The notes under the pieces are model-generated. The model ran no database searches and was not told where the DNA came from. It worked only from the letters and a program-made list of their open reading frames with translations. From Pirellula sp. SH-Sr6A (GTDB lineage: Bacteria; Planctomycetota; Planctomycetia; Pirellulales; Pirellulaceae), in assembly GCF_001610875.1 (NCBI RefSeq), contig NZ_CP011272.1, positions 496,001-560,000 on the forward strand: DNA of 64,000 bases, written 5' to 3'. A program made the translations under genes and the position numbers. Positions 16,845-26,983 of this stretch are shown here, piece after piece (the stretch's first letter is position 1; every line of letters begins with the position of its first letter).

Positions 16845-18350
16845 TTAATCACGACCCATTGTAACGCCAGGCCAATCGTCAGTCCGGAATGGAGTGACAG
16901 GAAGCCCATTCTTGCTGAATAGATTGCAGACTGGGTTGGTCGCCCAAGCGTAACGCACGGAAACGGGTGTTTTGACTTCCGGTGCGGAGACTTCAATGCG
17001 ACCATCCTTCAAGATCTTCGCGGTGGCGTTGTAGAACTTCTTGTCTTCGCCGGCGACGGTGAATCCGATCACTTCGTTCACATCAAACGGACGCCATCCC
17101 GATCCTACGTGCTTGAAGGACACAATCGCTTTGTCTCCTTCGACGACCATGGAGTCATACCGAGGACTTTGAAAGTCGATCTGGATCCCATACTGCTTGG
17201 CCAACGCCCAACGTGCCAATCGTTTGCCCACATCCTCTTTGTTGGTTGGGTGGATGTCTTTCCCTTCGCCGATATCGATGATCACCGCCTGCCCCGAGTT
17301 GGGGAGCTTGTCCATGGCCATCGTTTGGGCTTCGCGAAGTTCCGCCCAATCGCTGTCGCCTGGCTCTTTCACTTCGGCTTGGAAGTCAGCCAATTGGACC
17401 CAGTAGAATGGAAAGTCCCCTTGGCCCCATTCGTCGCGCCAATTCTTGATCATACGAGGGAACAGGTCACGATATTGGTATGCTCGCCCTGCATTGGATT
17501 CTCCCTGGTACCAAATAGCTCCCTTGATGCCATATCCAAGGTGGGATTTGAGAACACCGTTGTAAATGTTACCGGGTCGAGCGTTGCCACTCATCTGGCG
17601 ACCGAGATCACCCAAGCGTTTGTTTTCTTGTTCGTTGCGATCTGATTTGCTGTTGAGCTTCGCGAACTCGTCTTCCATCCCCTTCCAACGGTCTACCAAC
17701 TTGGGGAACTCAGCGCTGAGGACGTCGCGGTTGACCCAAGCTTCGCAGGCGGAGCCTCCCCATGCGTTGTTGATCATTCCGATGGGCACATCGGTCGTCT
17801 GATGAAGCTGCCGAGCAAAGAAGTAGCCGACCGCGGAAAAGTTTCCGACGTTTTCGGGCGTGGTGACCATCCACTTGCGATCGTCATGACTCCAAATCGC
17901 TTCTTGAGTTCCCTTTTGAGGGAAGTTGATCATTCGAATCTTCGGATACTTGGCCGAAAGCTTTTCAAGGTCTGGATCGTTGGATGAGTTCACGGACCAT
18001 TGCATATTGGACTGACCGGAACAGATCCAAACTTCACCGATGAGAACGTCCTTGATTTCAATCGTGCTGGATCCAGCTACTTTCAATACGAGGGGCTCCC
18101 CAAGCCCCATCGAGGGGAGCTTGGCACTCCAATCTCCCTTGCCATCGGCTTTGCAAGTTACCTTTTTGTCACCGAGGGTGATGGTTACGGTTTCACCAGG
18201 CTCACCCTTGCCCCAAATCTTGTTCTCCTGTCCCTGCTGAAGGACCATGTGGTCGGAGAAGATATTGGGAAGCTTGATTTCGGCCTGGACCGAAGATGCC
18301 ATCGACGAAAGGGATGCCAACGCTGCGGTTAGCAAAAACCGAATTCTCAT
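16845..18350 (-). CDS. Sialate O-acetylesterase family protein (exported)
   Basis: Exported SGNH-type carbohydrate esterase, 501 residues. Seen: signal peptide MRIRFLLTAALASLSSMASSVQA, N-terminal beta domain, catalytic Ser in SGQSNMQW (Ser114), and a C-terminal DIHPTNK block supplying Asp and His. The start at 18350 is chosen because AAGGA precedes it and the signal peptide begins there; the frame stays open 13 codons further. Known role: removes O-acetyl groups from sialic acid or, in planctomycetes, probably from other acetylated glycans. Monocistronic. Confidence 0.9.
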   Translation of the reverse strand: MRIRFLLTAALASLSSMASSVQAEIKLPNIFSDHMVLQQGQENKIWGKGEPGETVTITLGDKKVTCKADGKGDWSAKLPSMGLGEPLVLKVAGSSTIEIKDVLIGEVWICSGQSNMQWSVNSSNDPDLEKLSAKYPKIRMINFPQKGTQEAIWSHDDRKWMVTTPENVGNFSAVGYFFARQLHQTTDVPIGMINNAWGGSACEAWVNRDVLSAEFPKLVDRWKGMEDEFAKLNSKSDRNEQENKRLGDLGRQMSGNARPGNIYNGVLKSHLGYGIKGAIWYQGESNAGRAYQYRDLFPRMIKNWRDEWGQGDFPFYWVQLADFQAEVKEPGDSDWAELREAQTMAMDKLPNSGQAVIIDIGEGKDIHPTNKEDVGKRLARWALAKQYGIQIDFQSPRYDSMVVEGDKAIVSFKHVGSGWRPFDVNEVIGFTVAGEDKKFYNATAKILKDGRIEVSAPEVKTPVSVRYAWATNPVCNLFSKNGLPVTPFRTDDWPGVTMGRD

Positions 18351-18445
18351 TACGATTTCCTTGAGGAGATTGGGAGGGAATACTACCAAGGCTGCTGATT
18401 GCAGCTGGAGGGTAAAGGCTGGAAGGGGAACGATCGTGCCCCCCG

Positions 18446-19630
18446 TTAAAGCCCTATCATACTAGCGATTTCACGCCAAAACATGTGGTGACCGAACGCC
18501 ACGGTGATGAAAGTTGCCAAGAGCGTGAGCGTTGCGGCTCTTGGATTGTGCCGAAATGCCATGGAAAGCGGCAAATATGCGAACCATCCCACGACAAAAA
18601 TAACGAGCGCCGCTTGCCATCCCAACACCCCGCCCACCATCCAACCGGCTTGCCGCCAGTGGGTTCTCCCGTCGCTGGTTACCCATTTCGGAAGCATGAC
18701 GCACGTAAGACCCGCCACCGCTCCTCCCATACCAAGACCAGCTAGAAGGGTAGAACCCGTAGACAAAAACGAAATGGGAAACGAACGCGCGATAGCTAGT
18801 CCATCCGACCACCGCACGAACTCTAGCGGCATATAAAAGAGCTTGGGACTGCAAATAATGACCACAAATCCAAACCATCCCAACCAAGGAAAACGAAGCC
18901 CCTCCATGCTCGACGAGACGAGCATCACCAAGGATGCAAACAACATAGCGTGTTGAAGATAGGCGGTGATCAAAAGCCACTTCGGAGAAAATATGGTGTT
19001 CTCGAATCCGACGAACGACTCGACGCGCCAGTTGGGTAGATTTGCTCCTCCCGTTATAAGCTCTCGAAACATCAGGACCATGAAGATGGAACCGATGATC
19101 ACCTCCATCCACAAGTACCGAGTGGCGATCGGCAGATGACAAAAGGCACAACGCCCCTTGCACCACAACCATCCAATGACGGGGGTGTTATGAATAAATC
19201 GAAGCCGATTGGCGCAGTACGGACACTTTGAGCCCCCAAAGACAATCCCTTTTCCAACCGGCCATCTCCCTGCGACGACGTTCAAGAAGCTGCCGATGCT
19301 CGCACCGAAGTAAAAGAACCAAAAGGTCGCCAGGTACTGAATCGTTCGAATCAACTCGCGTTGTGGCGAACTCCAAGTCGTAGACCAAGTCTTTGGCTTG
19401 GGATTCCACCACTTTCTCAGCCCCTCTTCCCAAGCCACTCCGGGATACGTGTACAGATACCACCCGAACACCCATAACAAAAGGGGCGCGATGAGCATCC
19501 AGTTGATCCGCAGAATGCGTTTTCTCCGTCGGCGGATCCTGGGGGGGCCTACGTCACCCTCGAGCGCCACGGATTGCGAAAATGCGTTGGTTCCATTCAA
19601 AGCGTTCCAAGATTTAGGAAGGTCGGTCAA
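18446..19630 (-). CDS. Prepilin-peptidase-like membrane protein lacking catalytic aspartates
   Basis: A 394-residue polytopic protein. The N-terminal half matches the conserved domain of type IV prepilin peptidases: GSFLNVVAGRWP, then two zinc-type CXXC pairs (SKCPYCANRL and GRCAFCHLP) and ATRYLWMEVIIG. The peptidase half aligns by membrane segments, but the first Asp position reads VSSSMEGL and the GXGD motif reads GLGMGG, so both catalytic Asp residues seem absent. It overlaps the 569-aa gene upstream by ATGA, so they form one operon. Possibly a methyltransferase-only or inactive paralogue; PilD itself must be elsewhere. Confidence 0.72.
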   Translation of the reverse strand: MTDLPKSWNALNGTNAFSQSVALEGDVGPPRIRRRRKRILRINWMLIAPLLLWVFGWYLYTYPGVAWEEGLRKWWNPKPKTWSTTWSSPQRELIRTIQYLATFWFFYFGASIGSFLNVVAGRWPVGKGIVFGGSKCPYCANRLRFIHNTPVIGWLWCKGRCAFCHLPIATRYLWMEVIIGSIFMVLMFRELITGGANLPNWRVESFVGFENTIFSPKWLLITAYLQHAMLFASLVMLVSSSMEGLRFPWLGWFGFVVIICSPKLFYMPLEFVRWSDGLAIARSFPISFLSTGSTLLAGLGMGGAVAGLTCVMLPKWVTSDGRTHWRQAGWMVGGVLGWQAALVIFVVGWFAYLPLSMAFRHNPRAATLTLLATFITVAFGHHMFWREIASMIGL

Positions 19631-21297
19631 AACGCAGCTCGTTGCTTCTGAACTTGATTGAGGATCTCTTTCAAAGGATCCTTCGTATTGGAATTCCCGC
19701 CCTCTTTCAAGTCCCGTTCGGACAGACGACGGACAGCCCCGGGATTCTCTTGATCCTGAGCCGCTCGAAAGACGTCCAACTCCGTTCCTTCTACGAGTTC
19801 GTCTCCTGGTGGCAATAGAAAAAAGCCAATGCTCCGAGGCTGAAAATTGACGTCCTCTACCACATTGGGACTTGTCCCCGTTCGATCGATGGCGATCGAC
19901 TGCAAGAATATCTCGTAGACACTCAAATCATATAAAACAGCAGGGGGAACTGGAGTGGTGTACTGCTCGTCTACCCAATTTCCCAATGCATCGTCAATGG
20001 AAACGCTTTCTACAATCGTCCCTCCCGCATCCCTTTCTATTCGCACCCGCTTTCGCTCTCCAGCAGGAATTCGGATTTTCACAGGGTTGTCGGGAATCCT
20101 GCGGTCGGCAAATAGAACCAACAGCTCGCCACTATGACGATTCGCCAATTCGATGTCGACGGGGGGTAACGGCGCATTCGGTACAAACTGCTGCTGCGTT
20201 GTCCGAAACTGTGGCACGGGCAATGGAACAATCGGAGTCATGGGATACCAAATTTGCCAAGGATCGTATGCCCATGGCCTTATCCAAAGGCCACCTGTCG
20301 TCGGAAAGGTAAGGCACATGCCAGGATACATGACGCTTTCGAAGTAATAGCCGCCACCCATGTAACTCTGTACGCGCCACAATTGGTCGATCCCTCCATG
20401 CACGGGGGCGAGCAATGCGGGAAAGCCGCCGCTCCCGAACCCTCCTCCACCAAACGCTCCACCCGGCGGGAATACTCCTCCACCGAAGCTTGGCCCCGAG
20501 GGAAACCCTCTCGTTCCGCGCCTGGATCGGAGTCCATCGCGCGGCTGCGGGCCTCCAACCCCAATCGCCATCCACTTGGAATCAACCCGTTGCTGGATCC
20601 TAACCAAATCTTCGCGTACCGGTTGAATAAACCATGCTGCACTCGGATCATCCGCCGCCGTCCGCAATTGAAATCGATCAATCCCCTCAACGGACAAATA
20701 GCGCCTCGAACTCGGCCCGATGGCGAAGATCATGGCGGACATCGTTGGCAGTTCTCCCACAACGGTTCCCGATTCACTCCGCTGCGTCGCGCTGGGCAGT
20801 TGACTAGGAGTCGGTAACTGTCGTGGTACCGAAGGTGGCTGCTCGAGCAGATTGGGAAGAACGCCGGGCGTTGCGGCTTCTGCGTTGCCACTCCCAACCG
20901 GATGAACAGTCATACGGCTAGGAACAAATTGGATGCGCCCCTGCTGCAAGGTCCCGATCTGCATTCCACCGCTACCACTGACAGGCCATCGTATGATCTG
21001 CTGTAGCTCGCGCGAACTATAGCTCAGAAACGCTCCATCGCTGGTGTCGTAACGGGTCAACCTCTTGTAACGGGATACCGATCCATCTGGCGACCGAATC
21101 GTCAAGTCCTCGTCCGTCAATGTCGCTGTGGAAGGACGTTCCAACCCAGGTGCCTTGAGCTCGAAATCACTATTCCGCGAGCGGATTGCACTCTGGATCG
21201 TCGCCGTCTGCGGCAATGCATAAAGCGAGCCCTGTTGAAGCCCACAAGACAGGGCCAAAAACCAAATCCAACATCGTTTAAGATCAAGACGGTCCAT
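19627..21297 (-). CDS. Large exported protein, unknown function
   Basis: About 556 residues with an N-terminal signal sequence (MDRLDLKRCWIWFLALSCG); the start at 21297 is preceded by AAGGA. The central part holds a Gly/Phe-rich low-complexity stretch (FGGGVFPPGGAFGGGGFGSGG) flanked by Pro/Gln-rich segments, and the C-terminal half is beta-rich. No family was recognised. Its stop overlaps the start of the prepilin-peptidase-like gene, and the 584-aa gene lies 42 bp upstream, so the three probably act together at the cell surface. Confidence 0.65.
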   Translation of the reverse strand: MDRLDLKRCWIWFLALSCGLQQGSLYALPQTATIQSAIRSRNSDFELKAPGLERPSTATLTDEDLTIRSPDGSVSRYKRLTRYDTSDGAFLSYSSRELQQIIRWPVSGSGGMQIGTLQQGRIQFVPSRMTVHPVGSGNAEAATPGVLPNLLEQPPSVPRQLPTPSQLPSATQRSESGTVVGELPTMSAMIFAIGPSSRRYLSVEGIDRFQLRTAADDPSAAWFIQPVREDLVRIQQRVDSKWMAIGVGGPQPRDGLRSRRGTRGFPSGPSFGGGVFPPGGAFGGGGFGSGGFPALLAPVHGGIDQLWRVQSYMGGGYYFESVMYPGMCLTFPTTGGLWIRPWAYDPWQIWYPMTPIVPLPVPQFRTTQQQFVPNAPLPPVDIELANRHSGELLVLFADRRIPDNPVKIRIPAGERKRVRIERDAGGTIVESVSIDDALGNWVDEQYTTPVPPAVLYDLSVYEIFLQSIAIDRTGTSPNVVEDVNFQPRSIGFFLLPPGDELVEGTELDVFRAAQDQENPGAVRRLSERDLKEGGNSNTKDPLKEILNQVQKQRAAF

Positions 21298-21339
21298 GGA
21301 TCGATTTCCTTCAACTGAGGACCAGTGATCGGACAAGCG

Positions 21340-23094
21340 TCAAAGGGCGAAGGCGTCCTCCTCCTCTTGCTCCGCATAAATCGGAAGATATCGGTAGTAT
21401 ACCTCTAGAATCATTGTTGCCATACAAGTCGTATAGAAACGCCCTGCCGAATCGGTACTATGCCCATCGTCCCAATACCAGCTCCCAGCGGAATGTCCTG
21501 ATTGAGATTGGGTCGATACTAGTTGATCCCGCATCTTCGCATTCCACTTCTCCCAAACATCTCCACCCATCTGCTTCATGACCTGAGTCGCATAGTAGTT
21601 GTAATAAGTCGTCGACTTGCTCGGTCCCGCCTTGCCAAACTTCTCAACCATTCCCTGCAGAGATGGATGATCTTTCTTCATACCCGAGTACATTCGGCAC
21701 AACGCCGCAGCGGCGGTGCAACTCGCGTTGTAACCTGACTTGCTCGCCATCCTCTTGAAATCGTAGTGATAGGCCGTGCCGTTATCCCAAGCCATCTGAT
21801 CGAGAAACAGATTTGCCTTGCGCACGACATTGATATCCACTGCCAATCCACTCATCGACGCGCTTTTCAAGGCCATCATCTGCCAACCCACCACCGATGT
21901 ATCCCCCAGCCCGCCTGGGGCGTAGTGCCAGCCTCCCGTCGAAGCGTTCTGGGCAAATGCTAAGAAGTTCACACCCGCCTGCGCGGGTTCGAGCAGCTTT
22001 GGGTCACGGGTCATCCCAAACGCCTCACACAGTGCGGTCGTTGCGATCCCATGGGCATACATATCATCGAGTCCTTTCCCCCCTTCGCCGACCCACCACG
22101 ACCCCATGCCCTTCTGATACTTCACATTGCGGATCAAGAAGCTCAACCCCTTGAACACAACCTCTTTGTACTCCCCTTCCATGTGCGTCTGTCCTGCGCC
22201 GAGGAAACAAAGAAGCGCTAGGCCTGTTGCAGCATTAAAGCTCTTATCCCGCCGGCCAGAATGGTCGCACTGGTTGTTGCAGACCATACCGTGCGCGAGC
22301 GTCCAAGCCCCAGTTTGTTTGTCTTGATGTTCGGCGAGCCACTTCAATGCCATCGAGACGGCCCGTTCGGTGTCGCTCGTCCCACCAAATTTTTTCAAAA
22401 GCTCTCGCTTGGCTTCCTTGGATCGCCCCGTCATCGCCGCCTTCATCGCGGCATTGCTCTGTGCGGACATCGCGCTCTGAGGTGCCAGACTGGCAGAACT
22501 GGGGATACTTAGATCCGGCCCGCTCGGTAACACTATCTCCGAAAAGTCGGACTCAGCGATGGTGGACGTATCCACTGCCGGCATCTCAGATGGAATATTC
22601 TCCGACTCGGAGACCTCCAAACTCGATGCCTCCGCCGCCGAGAGCTCGACCTGCTCCAAATCCTCGCCTTCATCGAGTGCCTCGCCCGCCGTCAACATGA
22701 GCTTGATCTCCTTCTGGATGGGCTCAATGTTCCAAGCCGCCAACGCGAGTATCGCCCCCACATGCACTACGGTGCTAATCAACCAACTCGGCATCGAACG
22801 CCATAAGGCACTTACCCAAGATCGGGTAGGGTTGGCCCAAGATTGGGTAGGGCGGGTTGCGGTCCCTTCTTCGAGAACCCTCCCAACAGGGCGATCCCCA
22901 CCTGCCCCATACCTTGACGTCTCGTGAATGTTGGCAGCTTCATGGGAATCAAAGGGTCGTTCAAAACTTTCTGGCACTTGTCGATTTGACGTATCATCCA
23001 TCGCCGATTTCCAATCTCCCAGCAGTTCAAAGCCCTTGTCCACGCCACAAGCAAACGCACCCAATCGCTTCCGCCGTTTCCACCATCTTAGCAT
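21340..23094 (-). CDS. Membrane-anchored prenyltransferase/squalene-oxidase-repeat-like protein
   Basis: A 584-residue protein with a cytoplasmic N-terminus, one central membrane span (ISTVVHVGAILALAAWNI near residue 108), an acidic Ser/Glu linker, and a C-terminal alpha/alpha-toroid-like domain with repeated segments (ALKWLAEHQDKQTGAW, ASTGGWHYAPGG, AGSWYWDDGHSTDSAGRFYTTCMATMIL). The QXXXGXW-type repeats resemble squalene-cyclase or prenyltransferase repeats, common in planctomycete proteins of unknown role. A 21-bp in-frame duplication (22815-22856) adds one extra PTQSWAN/PTRSWVS unit. Confidence 0.68.
   Translation of the reverse strand: MLRWWKRRKRLGAFACGVDKGFELLGDWKSAMDDTSNRQVPESFERPFDSHEAANIHETSRYGAGGDRPVGRVLEEGTATRPTQSWANPTRSWVSALWRSMPSWLISTVVHVGAILALAAWNIEPIQKEIKLMLTAGEALDEGEDLEQVELSAAEASSLEVSESENIPSEMPAVDTSTIAESDFSEIVLPSGPDLSIPSSASLAPQSAMSAQSNAAMKAAMTGRSKEAKRELLKKFGGTSDTERAVSMALKWLAEHQDKQTGAWTLAHGMVCNNQCDHSGRRDKSFNAATGLALLCFLGAGQTHMEGEYKEVVFKGLSFLIRNVKYQKGMGSWWVGEGGKGLDDMYAHGIATTALCEAFGMTRDPKLLEPAQAGVNFLAFAQNASTGGWHYAPGGLGDTSVVGWQMMALKSASMSGLAVDINVVRKANLFLDQMAWDNGTAYHYDFKRMASKSGYNASCTAAAALCRMYSGMKKDHPSLQGMVEKFGKAGPSKSTTYYNYYATQVMKQMGGDVWEKWNAKMRDQLVSTQSQSGHSAGSWYWDDGHSTDSAGRFYTTCMATMILEVYYRYLPIYAEQEEEDAFAL
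22815..22856. repeat. Two tandem copies of a 21-bp unit inside a gene
   Basis: Units at 22815-22835 and 22836-22856 differ at three bases and encode two copies of a heptapeptide (PT[QR]SW...) just before the membrane span of the 584-aa protein. The duplication keeps frame. Confidence 0.8.
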
Positions 23095-23146
23095 TAGCGG
23101 GGCGCAAAAGTACTCAAACGGCCTGGAAGGCAGCCTGGAACAACGC

Positions 23147-24307
23147 TCAAGGTGCCGAGGAAAAGATCTTGGGAAGTTCTACCGACAGGGACTCCCAGCC
23201 ATCGGCAGCAAGCTGGAAGTCGACCTCTGCCCAACGGACCGGCGCGTTGGGCGAAGCGCGGGACTGCTCCTTCGCGTCGGGCCATAGGGGGAAGTGAGCA
23301 CCATTCCCCATCACCAACCTCCCCTCCACCGTTTCGCTGACCAAATGGTCCGCGAGCAAACCGGCGGCAACCGGGTGGGGAGCCCTGTTTATCACGGCAA
23401 TCGTGTTGGGGATGAACAAGGTTCCGATGCCCCCTGCTCCCTGATCCGGAAACACGATTTCCACCGGTTTTCCGGACTCCACCTCGCCGATCGCATCGTC
23501 GGTATCGGTTAAACACCAATCCAAATCACCTTGCCCCACTGCAATCGCGACCTGCTTATTCCCAGCCAGTACAACGGCATTATCACGAACTCCCGCAATC
23601 CATTGCTCCCAACTCCAAACCCCGCTCGTAGATTTCTCGGGACCAACCACTCCAACTGGGGGAAGGATCTTCGACGCATGACTCGCCAATACGGCCATAT
23701 GTGTCGCCGTCGTTCCATACATGGGGTACGCAATCCCGCAACGACTCTTCCATTTCGGATCCGCCAACTCCAGGACCGAACTGGGCCACGCCTCTCGATC
23801 CGGAAGCTTGGTCTTATTCACAAGCAACACACGGCCACGGGCCGCGATCCCCACCCAACTTCCATCTGCGGCTCGAAACGACTTGGGCCACGCATCTGGG
23901 ATCTTCCATTTGCGAGCCTGCAACAATCCCTGCTTTTGAAGTCGCAGGGTGTGCAAGATTTCATTGTTCCAAAAACAATCGCACTTGGGCTGACTGGCTT
24001 CTCCTTCGATACGAGAAACCAAGCCTAAGGTCTTGCTCGCCTCGACGTCGAACTGACGCAATACCTCAACCCCAGCGTTCTGTCTCTCAAAACCATCGAG
24101 AATCGGCGAAGCAAACTCGCGGTCCGCCGCCGCGTAAATCGTTACCTGATTCTCTGCCCTGCGTATGCATCCGCCGACGAGCATCGCAAATACGAGGGCA
24201 AAACCTACCCCAACCAACAGCCGCTCACCTCCTCGAGTCGCACCGGATCGTGGCCGATGCTGAAATTCCTTTATCAACGGACTGTGTCTTTCTGGGGAAG
24301 AGTTCAA
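23147..24307 (-). CDS. Extracellular solute-binding lipoprotein (iron/Fe3+-type family 1)
   Basis: A 386-residue lipoprotein with a lipobox (LVGGC near residue 47) and a bilobed substrate-binding fold: TIYAAADREFASPILDGFE at the start of lobe 1, a CDCFWNNE hinge segment, GTLFIPNTIAVI and a C-terminal GNGAHFPL. The pattern resembles ABC iron or thiosulfate/molybdate binding proteins of the family-1 cluster. No permease or ATPase is adjacent, so it acts with a transporter elsewhere or alone. The ligand is unknown. Confidence 0.75.
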   Translation of the reverse strand: MNSSPERHSPLIKEFQHRPRSGATRGGERLLVGVGFALVFAMLVGGCIRRAENQVTIYAAADREFASPILDGFERQNAGVEVLRQFDVEASKTLGLVSRIEGEASQPKCDCFWNNEILHTLRLQKQGLLQARKWKIPDAWPKSFRAADGSWVGIAARGRVLLVNKTKLPDREAWPSSVLELADPKWKSRCGIAYPMYGTTATHMAVLASHASKILPPVGVVGPEKSTSGVWSWEQWIAGVRDNAVVLAGNKQVAIAVGQGDLDWCLTDTDDAIGEVESGKPVEIVFPDQGAGGIGTLFIPNTIAVINRAPHPVAAGLLADHLVSETVEGRLVMGNGAHFPLWPDAKEQSRASPNAPVRWAEVDFQLAADGWESLSVELPKIFSSAP

Positions 24308-24353
24308 GATCTTTTGAATGGCGAGACAGGGAAAGAGCGGTGCGATCGAATCG

Positions 24354-25469
24354 CTAAGCCATCTTGGTCAATTTGCTGACCCGACCGGACTGGACCCACT
24401 CGGCCACGTAAATATTACCGGCCAAATCAAAACAAGCATCATGGGGGTGCACAAACTTGCCATCGAGCCACTTCGACTCGTCGCGGCGAATGGTATTGCC
24501 TTTGTCTTCGCCGATTCGCTCCACATCGCTCCCTAAAGTCGCGACGGTCTTGTAGTCTTTGTCCAACAGCGATACGCGGGCCTTCAATTCCGGAACCAGC
24601 AACAAATCCCCTTGAAGATCTACGTTTGCAGGCAATCCAAAACCTGTAATGGTCCGCTCGTACTTGCCATCGATACTAAAGATCTGGAGCGTGTGGTGCG
24701 CTCGGTCCGTCACGACGATCTTGGGGGCCTGCGGATTGCGATCGTCGATCCACAGTCCATGCGGAGTCTTGAATTTCCCTTCACCGTCTCCTGCTCCACC
24801 AAACGACGAGAGCCACTTCCCGTCCTTGTCGAATCGATGGATGTGAAATGCACCGTAGCCGTCCGCTAAAAAGAAACCGCCATCTGGAAGGAATGCAAAA
24901 TTGGTCGGCAAAAATCGATCTGGTCCCCAAGTCTTCGTGGGATGGGTCGCTTCGTCGGCATGATAGATTTTGGACTCGGTCGGTGCGAACTTCTTCCAAA
25001 CCGTCTCCCCTTTTAACGTCAACTTTGCAAACGCTTTCACCTGCTGGTAAGCGGCGACGTACAAGAATTGTTCACTCCCCTCGGTGCGAACCTCAATGCC
25101 ATGCCCCCCGCCTTGGAATTCACTTCCGAAGGCCCGAATAAACTTCCCTTTGTCGTCGAAGACAAAAATCGATGGATGGTCTTTTTGATTCTCGCGACCT
25201 TCGTGGATGACGTATACGTTGTTTTCGGCATCCACTGCGACGTTGTGTGTCGTTTGCCATGTGTACTGACTTGGTAGCTGAACACAATGATGCACCAGCC
25301 GATAACGATGCGGACCTTCCCCGACAATGATCTCTTGGGCGGATCCTGACGAGGCATTTGCGACCAAGCCGTGGTAACCGACCATTCCAACCGCTCCTGC
25401 TGCGGCGGTCCTTTGGAGCAGGGTTCTTCGATTCCAAGTAGCAGATCTCAATGGGTTGTTCGATTTCAT
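24354..25469 (-). CDS. Tat-exported NHL-type six-bladed beta-propeller protein
   Basis: A 371-residue exported propeller. The start at 25469 places a twin-arginine signal (NRRTLLQRTAAAGAVGMVG) at the N-terminus; the frame is open further upstream. Repeated NHL blades are visible (VDAENNVYVIHEG, GDGEGKFKTPHGLWIDDR, FVHPHDACFDLAGNIYVAEW). The fold is shared with peptidylglycine alpha-amidating lyase and with non-enzymatic propellers; catalytic residues cannot be assigned. It ends 94 bases upstream of the MFS permease stop on the same strand. Confidence 0.8.
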   Translation of the reverse strand: MKSNNPLRSATWNRRTLLQRTAAAGAVGMVGYHGLVANASSGSAQEIIVGEGPHRYRLVHHCVQLPSQYTWQTTHNVAVDAENNVYVIHEGRENQKDHPSIFVFDDKGKFIRAFGSEFQGGGHGIEVRTEGSEQFLYVAAYQQVKAFAKLTLKGETVWKKFAPTESKIYHADEATHPTKTWGPDRFLPTNFAFLPDGGFFLADGYGAFHIHRFDKDGKWLSSFGGAGDGEGKFKTPHGLWIDDRNPQAPKIVVTDRAHHTLQIFSIDGKYERTITGFGLPANVDLQGDLLLVPELKARVSLLDKDYKTVATLGSDVERIGEDKGNTIRRDESKWLDGKFVHPHDACFDLAGNIYVAEWVQSGRVSKLTKMA

Positions 25470-25562
25470 GATGAATTCGCGGAGATAGGAGAGGGGTTGG
25501 GGAGAGCCAGTAGGAACGATTAGTATACATGCCGGAATAAAGAGGAGGCAATCAGGCATAAG

Positions 25563-26843
25563 CTACGCATGATTCCGATTCAGTTTTCGATTGGAATCCA
25601 TTCCTAACGCAGTGACACCGGCGACGACGAAGCAGAGGGAAAAGGCCCAGAAACAAGCATCCCACCCGAATTGGCGCTGAATCATCGAAATGGCGACCGG
25701 ACTGAGTCCCGCGCCAAAATTACCAAACATATTGACCCATCCAAGCACCTTGCCTGCATTCCTGCCCCCAATATCCTGGGAGAAGGCCCAAACCGATGGA
25801 TTCGATATGTCTGCGGCAATCGCCATGACGCTGAGCAACGCGACGAAACTCAGGGGATGGGTGAACCAAGGGCAGACAAACGACACGATCCCGCACACGA
25901 ACATACTCATCGCAATCGGCAATGAACGCCCCCATCGCAAACCCAAATGCCGGGATGTCCAGTCCGTGATGATCCCTCCCGCTACCATCCCAACACAACT
26001 CACCCAGGCCGGTAGGGAGGACAGAAACCCAGCTTCCACCTTCCCAACCCCTAGCTCGCCTGTGAGGTAGCTGGGCAAATCGCTTAACAAAAACACCCAC
26101 CCAAAGTTAAGTAGAAACTGAACGAGGCTAGCACGAACGAGATTCGGTTCCACCAACATCTGTCCAAACGTCAACGCCTCCGCCCCAGGTGCAGAGTATT
26201 GTTCACTGCTCACCTCTCGAGTGTCTATTTGATCGGGAGGTTCTGCCCCTTTTTGTGAATCGGTGGTCGATCCATCTTTGGCGAGCAGATGAAAGGGAAT
26301 GGCTAACAAAATCCCCACGACGCCATATACGATCAAAACCGCTCGCCAACTCGAGAAAGCAACTTCCAAAATCGGTGTGAGAAACTGCGAAATAGCCCAG
26401 CCTAAACGGCCTCCGAATGTCACGGCACTACACGCTCGACCTCGCAGCCGCTCCGGAAACCAGCCCCGTATCAGCGCGTTGGCATTGGGATAAGCGCCAG
26501 CTTCAGCGAGCCCCAATGCCACCCTGGACGAAATCAAAACCGCAAATGACTGCGAGAGCCCTGTGAGAATCGTCGCGCCCGACCACAACACCAGAAAAAC
26601 GGTCAATACTGTCTTGAATCCAAACCTTAGCCCCAAAGCCGCCGCGGGGACTTGCCCCAACGCGTACGCCCAGAAAAAAGCTCCGATGAAGTAAGCAGCC
26701 TCATCTCGCTCCCAACCAAATTCCGCCGAGATCGAACTTCGAAGCTGCCCTACTGCCGCTCGATCGACATACATGTTGACCGCGAGAAGCACTGTCCCGA
26801 TCAATACGATCGCACTCGTTCGATTCGGAAGATTCTGTACCAT
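25563..26843 (-). CDS. MFS transporter (ACS/hexuronate-phthalate type)
   Basis: Twelve-span major facilitator permease of 426 residues. Seen: MYVDRAAVGQLRSSISAEFGW at span 1, the A motif near GLRFGFKTVLT, the SQSFAVLISSRVALGLAEAGAYPNANALI segment typical of the anion:cation symporter group (hexuronate, galactonate, phthalate), and a long cytoplasmic loop between spans 6 and 7. The adjacent NHL propeller gene and the sulfatase/rhamnulokinase genes suggest a sugar-acid or glycan-derived substrate, but that is inference. Confidence 0.85.
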   Translation of the reverse strand: MVQNLPNRTSAIVLIGTVLLAVNMYVDRAAVGQLRSSISAEFGWERDEAAYFIGAFFWAYALGQVPAAALGLRFGFKTVLTVFLVLWSGATILTGLSQSFAVLISSRVALGLAEAGAYPNANALIRGWFPERLRGRACSAVTFGGRLGWAISQFLTPILEVAFSSWRAVLIVYGVVGILLAIPFHLLAKDGSTTDSQKGAEPPDQIDTREVSSEQYSAPGAEALTFGQMLVEPNLVRASLVQFLLNFGWVFLLSDLPSYLTGELGVGKVEAGFLSSLPAWVSCVGMVAGGIITDWTSRHLGLRWGRSLPIAMSMFVCGIVSFVCPWFTHPLSFVALLSVMAIAADISNPSVWAFSQDIGGRNAGKVLGWVNMFGNFGAGLSPVAISMIQRQFGWDACFWAFSLCFVVAGVTALGMDSNRKLNRNHA

Positions 26844-26983
26844 CAGGGTCTTTCATGGATGTACTTGAACAGGCTAGGATCAGCCAGCTAATCGTTCATG
26901 GGTAGGCTAGAATACTATAGCCAAATTTCTTCGCCCTTTGCTCTCCGATCACCGTTTGTTCTCCCTTCGCCAGGACGCGTCGC

